6,090 nucleotides of DNA from positions 1 through 6,090 of the forward strand of contig JAEWFB010000442.1 in NCBI GenBank assembly GCA_023389095.1, given 5' to 3'. This DNA comes from Actinomycetes bacterium. Its GTDB lineage: Bacteria; Actinomycetota; Actinomycetes; Actinomycetales; Dermatophilaceae. Positions within the stretch are counted from its first letter, which is position 1, and every line of letters begins with the position of its first letter. The position numbers were made by a program, and so were the translations under genes. The notes below the pieces were generated by a model. That model worked only from the letters and a program-made list of their open reading frames with translations. It did not search any database and was not told where the DNA came from. This document shows, one piece after another, positions 1-5,647 of this stretch.

Positions 1-576
1 CAGCGTGGAGTCGAGCATCGCCGTGAAGCCGTCGCGGCTGTCGGGTGCCGGGTCGTCGCGGCGGCGGCCGAGGACGACGGTGTCGGTGCGGGCGCCGCCG
101 AGCGTCGCGTTGCCCCTCAGCAGCCCCTCGCGCAGCAGCCCGGCCCGCAGCGCCGTCCGCAGCGACGCGCGGTTGGCCGGGTTGACGTGGGCCTCGACGC
201 GCTCGAGCCCGAGCTCGGCGAAGGCCCACGCGACGAGCAGGCGCACGGCCCGCCAGGCCACGCCCTGTCCGCGCGAGGGCGCGTACACGACCCACGACAG
301 GACGCCGACGCCCGGCTCGGAGCGACGCACGTCGACCGATCCCGCCGGGGCGCCGCGCCACTCGACGAGGAAGGTCACCTTGGACCGGTCGTCGGCCCAC
401 TCGTCGTGGGTGCGCCCGATCCACGCGAGGTGCTCGTCGGCGGGCGGCACGACGTCGGGGACGTCGAACCAGTGGGCGATCTCGGCGTCGTGCAGCAGAC
501 GGGTCGCCTCGCTGTCCTCGGCCCGCCAGGGGCGCAGCACGAGATCGCCGTCACGCAGGGTCGGCTGCTCGCTCAC
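1..576 (-). CDS. GNAT-family N-acetyltransferase (RimJ/RimL-like), 3' end cut off by the window
   Basis: This reading frame begins at a GTG and stays open for 192 codons to the window edge, so its C-terminus is missing. It resembles GNAT acetyltransferases of the RimJ/RimL type, which move an acetyl group from acetyl-CoA to an amine. The start reads VSEQPTLRDGDLVLRPW, the usual first strand of this family. The acetyl-CoA pyrophosphate loop is SRGQGVAWRA at residues 101-110. The family's C-terminal signature follows as LERVEAHVNPANRASLR (124-140) and AGLLREGLLRG (145-155). The tail after residue 170 (RRRDDPAPDSRDGF) is probably close to the end, since the family is usually 170-200 aa. The substrate cannot be told from sequence. 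There is no Shine-Dalgarno sequence; a TAGGCT hexamer ends seven bases before the GTG, suggesting a nearly leaderless mRNA and expression separate from ctaA, which ends 43 bases upstream. Confidence 0.85.
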   Translation of the reverse strand, partial: MSEQPTLRDGDLVLRPWRAEDSEATRLLHDAEIAHWFDVPDVVPPADEHLAWIGRTHDEWADDRSKVTFLVEWRGAPAGSVDVRRSEPGVGVLSWVVYAPSRGQGVAWRAVRLLVAWAFAELGLERVEAHVNPANRASLRTALRAGLLREGLLRGNATLGGARTDTVVLGRRRDDPAPDSRDGFTAMLDSTL

Positions 577-583
577 GCGCCCC

Positions 584-589
584 AGCCTA
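584..589 (-). promoter_or_regulatory. Candidate -10 element (TAGGCT) for the GNAT gene
   Basis: TAGGCT on the minus strand fits the actinobacterial TAnnnT -10 pattern. Seven bases separate it from the GTG at 576, which would place transcription start at or one base before the start codon. I see no convincing -35 hexamer upstream, which is common for actinobacterial promoters. Confidence 0.45.
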
Positions 590-619
590 GGCAGCGACGC
601 CTCATACGGCGCGAGGGGC

Positions 620-1588
620 TCAGACGGGCGAGCGGCGCGTCGACAGCACGCCCCAGGTCAACGACGTGACGAGCAGGGCGGCGCCGATCATGTGGAGCAG
701 GACGAGGAGCTCGGGCAGTCCCGTGAAGTACTGGGTGTAGCCGATGAGGCCCTGCAGGACCGTGACGACGAGGACGAGGTCGAAGGAGCGACGGGCCCGG
801 TCGGTGGTCGCGGTGATGCGCACCGCCACGAGGGTCGCCACGACGAGGCCGCAGAAGAGCATGACGGCGTCGGCGTGCATCCACGACACGAAGCGTGGGT
901 CGAACCCGGTGCGCGCCGGCCGGTCGGCGTCGCCGGAGTGCGGCCCGGAGCCGGTGACGACCGTTCCGAGGACGAGCACCACGGCGCCGACCGCGGCAGT
1001 GAGGTGGGCGACGCGCCGGGCCAGCGGGTGCACGAGCACCTCGCCGGGGCCGTCCTGCTCGTCGAGCCCACCGCGGACGAGGGCCGTCGACAGCGCGACG
1101 AGCGCCATCGACAGCAGGAAGTGCGACATGACGGTCCACGGGTTGAGCCCGGTCAGCACGGTGATGCCGCCGAGGATCGCCTGGGCCGGGATGCCGGCGA
1201 GGACGCCGACGGCGACCCGCTGGAGCCGCCGGCGCTCAGGCCAGTGCGTGGCGACGACCCACACCGCGACGAGCGCGAGGACCGTGACGACGCCGGTCAG
1301 CGTGCGGTTCCCGAACTCGACGAGGTCGTGGTACGAGCTCGCGGGGGTGCGGACCGGGGTGAAGGACCCCGGCTGGCACTCCGGCCACGTCGAGCAGCCG
1401 AGGCCGCTGCCGGTCAGCCGCACGATGCCGCCCGTGGCCACGATGCCGATCTCGCCGACGAGGTTGGCGACGAGCAGCGGCATGACCCACCGCTGGGGCA
1501 CGGCCGGGACGCGCAGCCGCGTCAGCAGCCGGGACAGGCCGGTGGGGGCGGCCGTGGAGGGGGCGGGGGAGAACACGTGCGTCGACAC
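620..1588 (-). CDS. ctaA: Heme A synthase (COX15/CtaA family)
   Basis: CtaA is a membrane enzyme that oxidises the C8 methyl of heme O to a formyl group, giving heme A for aa3-type cytochrome c oxidase. The 322-aa product has about eight hydrophobic segments (near 35-55, 92-112, 126-144, 153-171, 192-212, 234-256, 270-288, 294-314), arranged as two similar four-helix halves as in the family. Diagnostic motifs are GGIVRLTGSGLGC (53-65), the extracytoplasmic cysteine pair C65/C71 in CSTWPEC, and EFGNR (91-95). Candidate heme-ligand histidines are H156 (VMSHF), H238 (SWMHAD) and H299 (LLHMIG). The position where B. subtilis CtaA has its first helix-II histidine appears to be N94. The GTG at 1588 was chosen because TACCCT lies six bases before it, which fits a leaderless start; M36 at 1483 is the alternative but would leave almost no N-terminal tail. 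The neighbours upstream are DUF2231 and the ABC pair. Confidence 0.95.
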   Translation of the reverse strand: MSTHVFSPAPSTAAPTGLSRLLTRLRVPAVPQRWVMPLLVANLVGEIGIVATGGIVRLTGSGLGCSTWPECQPGSFTPVRTPASSYHDLVEFGNRTLTGVVTVLALVAVWVVATHWPERRRLQRVAVGVLAGIPAQAILGGITVLTGLNPWTVMSHFLLSMALVALSTALVRGGLDEQDGPGEVLVHPLARRVAHLTAAVGAVVLVLGTVVTGSGPHSGDADRPARTGFDPRFVSWMHADAVMLFCGLVVATLVAVRITATTDRARRSFDLVLVVTVLQGLIGYTQYFTGLPELLVLLHMIGAALLVTSLTWGVLSTRRSPV

Positions 1589-1594
1589 GACACG

Positions 1595-1600
1595 AGGGTA
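1595..1600 (-). promoter_or_regulatory. Candidate -10 element (TACCCT) for ctaA
   Basis: The minus strand reads TACCCT, then six bases, then the GTG start of ctaA. This spacing puts transcription start on the G of the start codon. No Shine-Dalgarno sequence is present, which agrees with a leaderless message. The -35 region is instead occupied by GC palindromes. Confidence 0.45.
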
Positions 1601-1601
1601 C

Positions 1602-1613
1602 GGGCAGCTGCCC
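1602..1613. repeat. Perfect 12-bp palindrome GGGCAGCTGCCC upstream of the ctaA -10
   Basis: GGGCAGCTGCCC is its own reverse complement. It starts one base from the candidate ctaA -10 hexamer, inside the -10/-35 spacer, so it could be an operator. It could equally be chance in such GC-rich DNA or part of the hairpin region following the DUF2231 gene. Confidence 0.4.
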
Positions 1614-1633
1614 CCGGGCCCGGAATCGCCCGG
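1614..1633 (-). terminator. Possible hairpin terminator after the DUF2231 gene
   Basis: On the minus strand, CCGGGC pairs with GCCCGG across an eight-base loop, beginning 10 bases after the DUF2231 stop codon. The stem is six G-C pairs and there is no U-tract. U-less hairpins are proposed terminators in actinobacteria, but such short GC stems also occur by chance here, so support is weak. Confidence 0.3.
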
Positions 1634-1643
1634 TGACGAGGTC

Positions 1644-2126
1644 TCAGGCCAGCCCGTGCCAGACCGCCGCCGAGCCGGCGTGCCCGGCGAGGACGACGGT
1701 CGTCGTGGCGGCGGCCGCGGCGACCACGACGAGCACGGAGAGGGCGGTGTCGAGGGCACGCGGCCCCGGGGCCTGCTCGCCGGGCGGGCGGGCGAACCAC
1801 ACGAGCGCGAGCGCCAGCACCATGAAGACGAGGCAGACGGTCCTGGCCCGGTCGCCCCACTCCTGGTGCTGGGCCAGCAGGCCAAAGTCGGTCGTGCTGG
1901 CCCGTACTGCCGAGACGCGTCGGAGCAGCTGCTCACCGCTCTCGGCCGCCACGAACGCCGAGCCCCCGGAGATGACGGCGCCGACGACGGTCGGCCAGCG
2001 CAGCACGCGTCGCCACCCCGGTCGGACGGCGTAGCCGACCGCCGCGAGCGAGGTGAGCGGCACGAACACGACGACCGCGTGGATGACGAGGGCGTGCATC
2101 GGCAGCCCGAAGATGTAGTCGAACAC
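1644..2126 (-). CDS. DUF2231-like four-helix membrane protein
   Basis: The product is a 160-aa integral membrane protein of unknown function that looks like the DUF2231 family. It opens with FGLPMHALVIHAVVVFVP (residues 6-23), matching the family's 'GLP-H-LV-H' start. Hydrophobic stretches lie near 13-33, 44-61, 95-111 and 126-147. Histidines H11 and H16 lie at the first helix, H87 in QHQEWGDRAR between helices two and three, and H149 in AGHAGSAAVWHG (147-158) at the end of helix four; the paired histidines could ligate heme or metal, but that is inference. The GTG at 2126 is preferred over the upstream ATG at 2189 because GGGAGAGG sits five bases before it and because homology begins there. 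It lies between the ABC permease (94-bp gap) and ctaA (55-bp gap), reading the same way, which hints at a link with heme A or respiratory membrane functions. Confidence 0.8.
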   Translation of the reverse strand: MFDYIFGLPMHALVIHAVVVFVPLTSLAAVGYAVRPGWRRVLRWPTVVGAVISGGSAFVAAESGEQLLRRVSAVRASTTDFGLLAQHQEWGDRARTVCLVFMVLALALVWFARPPGEQAPGPRALDTALSVLVVVAAAAATTTVVLAGHAGSAAVWHGLA

Positions 2127-2131
2127 GGTCG

Positions 2132-2139
2132 CCTCTCCC
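2132..2139 (-). promoter_or_regulatory. Shine-Dalgarno sequence deciding the DUF2231 start
   Basis: The minus strand reads GGGAGAGG followed by five bases and the GTG at 2126. This is the strongest ribosome binding site in the window and supports the GTG rather than the ATG 63 bases upstream. Confidence 0.65.
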
Positions 2140-2192
2140 TGGGGCCGCCGACGGCCCGCAGTGCGCTCAGTGTCCCGTAGTACCCGCACGGG

Positions 2193-2210
2193 CCCGCGCC
2201 GGCACGCGGG
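2193..2210 (-). terminator. Possible hairpin after the ABC permease gene
   Basis: CCCGCG and CGCGGG form a perfect six-bp stem with a six-base loop, starting 10 bases after the permease stop codon. No U-tract follows. It may be a U-less terminator or a partial read-through attenuator between the ABC genes and DUF2231. Six-bp GC stems arise easily by chance at this base composition. Confidence 0.3.
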
Positions 2211-2220
2211 GCGGGACCGG

Positions 2221-3021
2221 TCAGTCGTCGAAACGGAAGAGGCGCGACGCGAGCACGGTCGCCACGACGCCCCACCCGAGGACGACGAGCAGGGCCGAGA
2301 GGTTCAGCGACCCGTGCACCAACGCCGACCGGAGACCGTCGGCCAGGCCGGCGGACGGCAGCGCGGCCGCGACGTGGGACAGGCCGGCCGGCAGCTCGCT
2401 GCGCGGCACGATGACGCCGCCCAGGCCGAGCAGGAGCACCCACACGAGGTTGGCGACGGCGAGGACCGCCTCGGCGCGCAGGGTGCCGGCCAGCAGCATC
2501 GCGAGGGCGACGAAGGCCCAGGTCCCGACGACGACGAACACCAGGGCCCAGACGATGCCGGCCGCCTCGGGACGCCAGCCGAGGACGAGTCCGAGCACCG
2601 CCATGACGACGAGCTGCACGGCCACGACGGCGAGGGTCGCGAGCGCCTTGGCGACGACGAGGCCGCCCCGCCCGAGCGGCGTCACGCCGAGGTAGCGCAG
2701 CACGGCGTAGCGGCGGTCGAAGCCGGTGGAGATCGCCTGGGCCGTGAAGGCCGCCGACACGACGCAGAGGGCGAGGACGCCCGGCACCGCGACGTCGATG
2801 CGACGTCCCGCCCCGAGCGAGGGCGCGCTGGTCATGCTGAGCCCGACGAGGGCCAGCGCGGGCAGCACGAGCGACACGAGCAGCTGCTCCCCGTTGCGCA
2901 TCAGGCTGCCGACCTCGAACGAGGCCTGGGCCAGGACGCGTGCCCGCGCGGGGGCTGCGCCCCAGCCGGACCCGCCCACCCGGCTCGGAGGGGACGGCGC
3001 GGGCGTCGGTGCGGCGGTCAT
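2221..3021 (-). CDS. ABC-2 type transporter permease
   Basis: This 266-aa protein is the membrane partner of the ATPase encoded just upstream; together they should form a half-transporter pair of the ABC-2 (drug/lipid/polysaccharide exporter) type. A proline-rich cytoplasmic tail (residues 1-28) is followed by six hydrophobic segments near 46-63, 78-98, 121-148, 156-179, 185-205 and 241-259. The region around 101-120 (FDRRYAVLRYLGVTPLGRGG) is the charged loop typical of ABC-2 permeases, in which a cytoplasmic coupling helix is followed by 'L-T-P'. Its ATG overlaps the ATPase stop as ATGA, and AAGGGGG lies four bases before it, so the two are translated together. The exported substrate is unknown. 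An orthologous pair next to ctaA (Rv1457c/Rv1458c in M. tuberculosis, from memory) makes a role in heme A or cytochrome oxidase assembly conceivable but unproven. Confidence 0.9.
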   Translation of the reverse strand: MTAAPTPAPSPPSRVGGSGWGAAPARARVLAQASFEVGSLMRNGEQLLVSLVLPALALVGLSMTSAPSLGAGRRIDVAVPGVLALCVVSAAFTAQAISTGFDRRYAVLRYLGVTPLGRGGLVVAKALATLAVVAVQLVVMAVLGLVLGWRPEAAGIVWALVFVVVGTWAFVALAMLLAGTLRAEAVLAVANLVWVLLLGLGGVIVPRSELPAGLSHVAAALPSAGLADGLRSALVHGSLNLSALLVVLGWGVVATVLASRLFRFDD

Positions 3022-3728
3022 GCGGCCCCCTTGCGGGTCAGGCTGAAGTAGACGTCCTCGAGCGACCGGCCGCCGGCCACCTCCGTCGGGGTGCCCTCTG
3101 CGACGGTGCGCCCGGCGTTCATGATCACGAGGTGGTCGGCGAGGCGCTCGGCCTCCTCGAACGAGTGGGTGGTGACGACGACGGTGACGCCGGCCTCGCG
3201 CTGGGCGGCCACGAGGTCCCAGACGTCGAGGCGCCCGTGCGGGTCGAGGCCGGCGGCCGGCTCGTCGAGGAAGAGGACATCGGGTCGGGGCAGCAGCGCC
3301 GCCGCGAGCGCGAGCCGCTGTTTCTGGCCGCCCGAGAGGCGCCGCACGGTGGTGCCCGCGAAGTCGGTGATGCCGAGGAGCCGGGCCAGGGCGTCCACGT
3401 CGGCCGGCTCGGCGTAGAGGCGCGCCAGGTGGTGCAGCAGGCGCATCGGGCGGGTGCCGTTGGGCAGTCCGCCGGCCTGGAGCATGACGCCGACACGGGC
3501 GCGGTGGTCCGGCCCGGCCTGCCACGGGTCGGTCTCGAGCACGCGCACCTCGCCGGAGTCGGGCCGGCCGAGGCCGACGGCGCACTCGACGGCCGTCGTC
3601 TTGCCGGCGCCGTTCGGTCCCAGGACGGCGGTGACGCGTCCGGCCGGGGCGCTCCAGGTGAGGCCGTCGAGGGCGGCGACGTCACCGAACGAGCGGTGCA
3701 GGTCGGTCAGTCTCACCGCTGCGGTCAT
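3018..3728 (-). CDS. ABC transporter ATP-binding protein
   Basis: This 236-aa cytoplasmic ATPase powers the adjacent ABC-2 permease. All nucleotide-binding elements are intact: Walker A GPNGAGKTT (37-45), Q-loop with Q84 in VMLQAGG, signature LSGGQKQR (131-138), Walker B VLFLDEP (151-157) with catalytic E156, D-loop AGLD (159-162), and switch histidine H188 in TTHSFEEAE. The form resembles CcmA/DrrA-type export ATPases with a single nucleotide-binding domain and only a short C-terminal extension (SLEDVYFSLT, 222-231, the common DrrA-like ending). The ATG at 3728 begins the first beta strand directly, so no N-terminal sequence is missing. No Shine-Dalgarno sequence is seen; TAGACT eight bases upstream suggests a leaderless or nearly leaderless message. 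It is the first leftward gene of the divergent region shared with psd. Confidence 0.95.
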   Translation of the reverse strand: MTAAVRLTDLHRSFGDVAALDGLTWSAPAGRVTAVLGPNGAGKTTAVECAVGLGRPDSGEVRVLETDPWQAGPDHRARVGVMLQAGGLPNGTRPMRLLHHLARLYAEPADVDALARLLGITDFAGTTVRRLSGGQKQRLALAAALLPRPDVLFLDEPAAGLDPHGRLDVWDLVAAQREAGVTVVVTTHSFEEAERLADHLVIMNAGRTVAEGTPTEVAGGRSLEDVYFSLTRKGAA

Positions 3729-3736
3729 GGCTGATG

Positions 3737-3742
3737 AGTCTA
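3737..3742 (-). promoter_or_regulatory. Candidate -10 element (TAGACT) for the ABC ATPase-permease genes
   Basis: TAGACT on the minus strand is a good actinobacterial -10 hexamer, separated by eight bases from the ATG at 3728, so transcription would start on or up to two bases before the start codon. The overlapping plus-strand TAGGCT (3741-3746) could serve as a -10 for psd in the opposite direction. Confidence 0.5.
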
Positions 3743-3746
3743 GGCT
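3741..3746 (+). promoter_or_regulatory. Possible -10 (TAGGCT) for psd-pssA, overlapping the divergent promoter
   Basis: TAGGCT fits TAnnnT on the plus strand and shares two bases with the minus-strand TAGACT. Use of it would give psd a leader of roughly 120 bases. No clear -35 is visible. TACCGT at 3810-3815 is an alternative closer to the gene. Neither can be preferred from sequence alone. Confidence 0.25.
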
Positions 3747-3776
3747 CGGTGCCGGGAGGGTCCGTCACCGCACCGG

Positions 3777-3793
3777 CCTGCACGACCTGCACG
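3777..3793 (+). repeat. Short tandem repeat CCTGCACG x2
   Basis: CCTGCACG occurs twice with one A between the copies (period 9) in the divergent intergenic region between the ABC ATPase and psd. It may be a direct-repeat binding site or chance. Confidence 0.35.
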
Positions 3794-3875
3794 CGACGCC
3801 CCGAGCCAGTACCGTCCCGCCGACCCCTCGCACCCTCCACGACGCCGAGACCCGAGAAGCCGGAGACCCACCCCC

Positions 3876-4559
3876 GTGAAGATCGACCCCGCCGCCCGAC
3901 CGTTCACCGCCATGGCCGCGGTGCCCACCGTCGTCGCGGCGCTCGCCCGCAGACCCCGGACGACCCTGGCCCTCGGCCTGCTGACCGCGGGCGTCACCCT
4001 CTTCTTCCGCGACCCCGACCGCACTCCCGACGCGACGCCGGTCACCGACCCCGACGTCGTGCTCGCCCCCGCCGACGGCATCGTCATGCACGTCGGCGAG
4101 CCGCAGCCGGGCATCGCACCGCCGGGGCAGTGGCAGCAGGTGAGCATCTTCCTGTCGCTGCTCGACGTGCACATGAACCGCTCGCCGTACGGCGGGCGCG
4201 TCGTCGACGTCAGCCACACCCCGGGCCGCTTCCTCGCGGCCTACCGGGCTGAGAGCGCCACGAAGAACGAGCGCAGCGAGATCGTCGTCGAGCGCGAGGT
4301 CGGCGGCGCCGTCCGGCGCGTCGTGTACCGCCAGCTCGTCGGGCAGCTCGCCCGCCGCATCGTCACCCGCATCGCGCCCGGCGACGACGTGCCGACCGGT
4401 GCCCGGATGGGGCTGATGAAGTTCGGCTCCCGGATGGACGTGTTCGTGCCGCCGGAGGTGGTGCTCGAGGTGAGCAAGGGCAAGCGGGCCGTGGGCGGCG
4501 AGACCGTGCTCGGGCGCTTCCCGTCCGTCGACGCTGCCGATGCGACGGACGCGTCGTGA
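3876..4559 (+). CDS. psd: Phosphatidylserine decarboxylase proenzyme, short form
   Basis: Psd decarboxylates phosphatidylserine to phosphatidylethanolamine at the membrane, using a pyruvoyl group made by self-cleavage of the proenzyme. The 227-aa length fits the short (about 200-230 aa) form rather than the 280-300 aa E. coli type. One hydrophobic anchor lies near residues 29-44. The catalytic elements are visible: D67 in APADGIV (64-70), H99 in DVHMNRSPYGG (97-107), and the cleavage site in KFGSRMD (182-188), where S185 would become the pyruvoyl residue and the cut falls after G184. This FGSR form replaces the LGST of long enzymes and is usual in short ones. Other family motifs are FFRDP (43-47) and AESATKNERSE (125-135). 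The GTG at 3876 has GGAGA nine bases before it. The stop overlaps the pssA start as GTGA, so the two enzymes of PE synthesis are translationally coupled. Confidence 0.93.
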   Translation: MKIDPAARPFTAMAAVPTVVAALARRPRTTLALGLLTAGVTLFFRDPDRTPDATPVTDPDVVLAPADGIVMHVGEPQPGIAPPGQWQQVSIFLSLLDVHMNRSPYGGRVVDVSHTPGRFLAAYRAESATKNERSEIVVEREVGGAVRRVVYRQLVGQLARRIVTRIAPGDDVPTGARMGLMKFGSRMDVFVPPEVVLEVSKGKRAVGGETVLGRFPSVDAADATDAS

Positions 4560-5563
4560 GTGGCGATCCCGCGGCCGGCTCGCAGGAGCGCCCTCGCCGG
4601 CGTGACCGGGTGACCCGCGGCATCCGGCTCGTGTCGGCCACCGGGGCGCGCGTCGTCCCGTGGAGCCGGCTCAACCCGCGGGTGCGGGCCCGGGCCGTCC
4701 TGCCGAGCCTCTTCACGCTCGGCAACATGCTGTGCGGCTTCTCGGCCGTGCTCCTGTCGTTCCAGGGTGAGTTCCGCGCGGCCGCCGTGCTCATCGGCAT
4801 CTCCATCGTCCTCGACATCTGCGACGGCGCGGTGGCCCGGGCCGTGGGGGCCATCACCCCCTTCGGCCTGCAGTTCGACTCGCTGGCCGACCTCATCTCC
4901 TTCGGCATCGCGCCCGCCGTGCTCGTGTACACGTGGGCCCTGCCGGCGCACCCCGTGTGGGCTTGGGCCGGTGCGATGTTCTGGCTGGCCTGCGCCGCCT
5001 ACCGCCTGGCCCGCTTCAACGTCACCATCGACCCGCTCGCCGACAAGCGGTACTTCGTCGGGCTCGCGAGCCCCGGTGCGGCCGGCGTCGTCATCGCGAC
5101 GGTCATGGCGATCGGGGAGCCCCTCTACGACTGGGCACCGCTGCTGCCCATCGCGGCCGGCGTGGTGCCCGCCGCCCTCATGGCGTCCTCGTTCCGGTTC
5201 CGCTCCTTCCGCGACCTGCTCTCGCCCCGTCACCTGCGCATCTCGGTCCCGCTCGGGGTGCTCCTGCTGCTCGGGCTCGTCTTCTTCCCCGGCGCGACCG
5301 GGATGGTCGTGGCCTACGGCTACGTGCTCACCTGCCCGCTCGGCTGGGTGACGGCACCGCTGCGGCGGCGCTGGTTCGGTCCCGAGGCCGTCGCACCGCC
5401 GCGCACCCGGCTGCCGTCGGTCATCATGCCGCCGGAGCCCACGCCCGAGGAGGACGCCGACGCCTACGACGAGGAGTACGCCGAGGACGGCTACGGCGAC
5501 GACGGTTTCGGTGACGACGAGGAGGACGCCGCCGAGCGCCGGGAGCACGACGAGGAGGAGTGA
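4556..5563 (+). CDS. pssA: CDP-diacylglycerol--serine O-phosphatidyltransferase
   Basis: PssA joins CDP-diacylglycerol and L-serine to give phosphatidylserine and CMP; Psd then uses the product. The CDP-alcohol phosphatidyltransferase signature D-x2-D-G-x2-A-R-x8-G-x3-D-x3-D is perfect, running from D87 (DICDGAVAR) to D108 and D112, the metal-binding aspartates and catalytic base. The serine-type subfamily is shown by SLFTLGNMLCGF (51-62), YRLARFN (149-155) and FVGLASPGAAG (167-177), which distinguish it from PgsA. Several membrane helices follow, the last near 231-260. At 335 aa it is longer than the catalytic core: about 45 residues of Arg-rich N-terminus (RPRRRDR) precede the core and a tail of 45 residues (291-335) contains 23 Asp/Glu. 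The GTG start overlaps the psd stop (GTGA); no strong Shine-Dalgarno sequence is seen, so reinitiation after psd is likely. Confidence 0.95.
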   Translation: MSGDPAAGSQERPRRRDRVTRGIRLVSATGARVVPWSRLNPRVRARAVLPSLFTLGNMLCGFSAVLLSFQGEFRAAAVLIGISIVLDICDGAVARAVGAITPFGLQFDSLADLISFGIAPAVLVYTWALPAHPVWAWAGAMFWLACAAYRLARFNVTIDPLADKRYFVGLASPGAAGVVIATVMAIGEPLYDWAPLLPIAAGVVPAALMASSFRFRSFRDLLSPRHLRISVPLGVLLLLGLVFFPGATGMVVAYGYVLTCPLGWVTAPLRRRWFGPEAVAPPRTRLPSVIMPPEPTPEEDADAYDEEYAEDGYGDDGFGDDEEDAAERREHDEEE

Positions 5564-5601
5564 CACCCCGGCCGGCGCCGCCCGGACGGGACCTCTCGCC
5601 G

Positions 5602-5617
5602 GTTAGGGGGACCTAAC
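5602..5617. promoter_or_regulatory. Inverted repeat GTTAGG-N4-CCTAAC upstream of sufR
   Basis: GTTAGG at 5602-5607 and CCTAAC at 5612-5617 are perfect reverse complements around GGGA. It ends next to the predicted -35 of sufR, the usual place for an activator or repressor site. It is AT-containing in otherwise GC-rich DNA, so less likely to be chance than the GC palindromes nearby. The binding protein is unknown. Confidence 0.45.
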
Positions 5618-5647
5618 TGGAACTCGCACGAGCAATTACGTCACAAT
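5618..5647 (+). promoter_or_regulatory. Candidate sufR promoter (-35 TGGAAC, -10 CACAAT)
   Basis: CACAAT at 5642-5647 has the key A2 and T6 of a -10 hexamer and ends six bases before the GTG at 5654, putting transcription start on the start codon. TGGAAC at 5618-5623, 18 bases upstream, matches TTGACA at three positions. The lack of any Shine-Dalgarno sequence supports a leaderless mRNA. The stretch around 5631-5662 is noticeably richer in A/T than its surroundings. Confidence 0.5.

Noticed and set aside
5..1636. 543-codon open frame on the plus strand opposite the GNAT gene and ctaA
   Set aside because: Its translation is low-complexity (Arg, Asp, Gly, Glu rich) with no family motif, and it runs antisense to two genes with clear motifs. 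Long open antisense frames are expected at this GC content.
1589..2443. Upstream extension of the ctaA frame through DUF2231 as one long protein
   Set aside because: The extra N-terminus is low-complexity and overlaps a real membrane protein in another frame; homology to CtaA starts only after 1588.
3765..4219. Minus-strand open frames of 150-159 codons opposite the start of psd
   Set aside because: They overlap psd on the other strand in two competing frames, have no family resemblance, and look like GC-driven shadows.
4241..5566. 441-codon open frame on the minus strand opposite psd and pssA
   Set aside because: Composition is Arg/His/Asp/Gly rich with no recognisable domain; the opposite strand has perfect catalytic motifs of PssA and Psd.
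5602..5617. Reading GTTAGG-N4-CCTAAC as an IdeR/DtxR iron box
   Set aside because: IdeR boxes are 19-bp palindromes (TTAGGTTAG-type halves); here the half-site spacing is wrong and the outer halves are missing, so only a loose resemblance remains.
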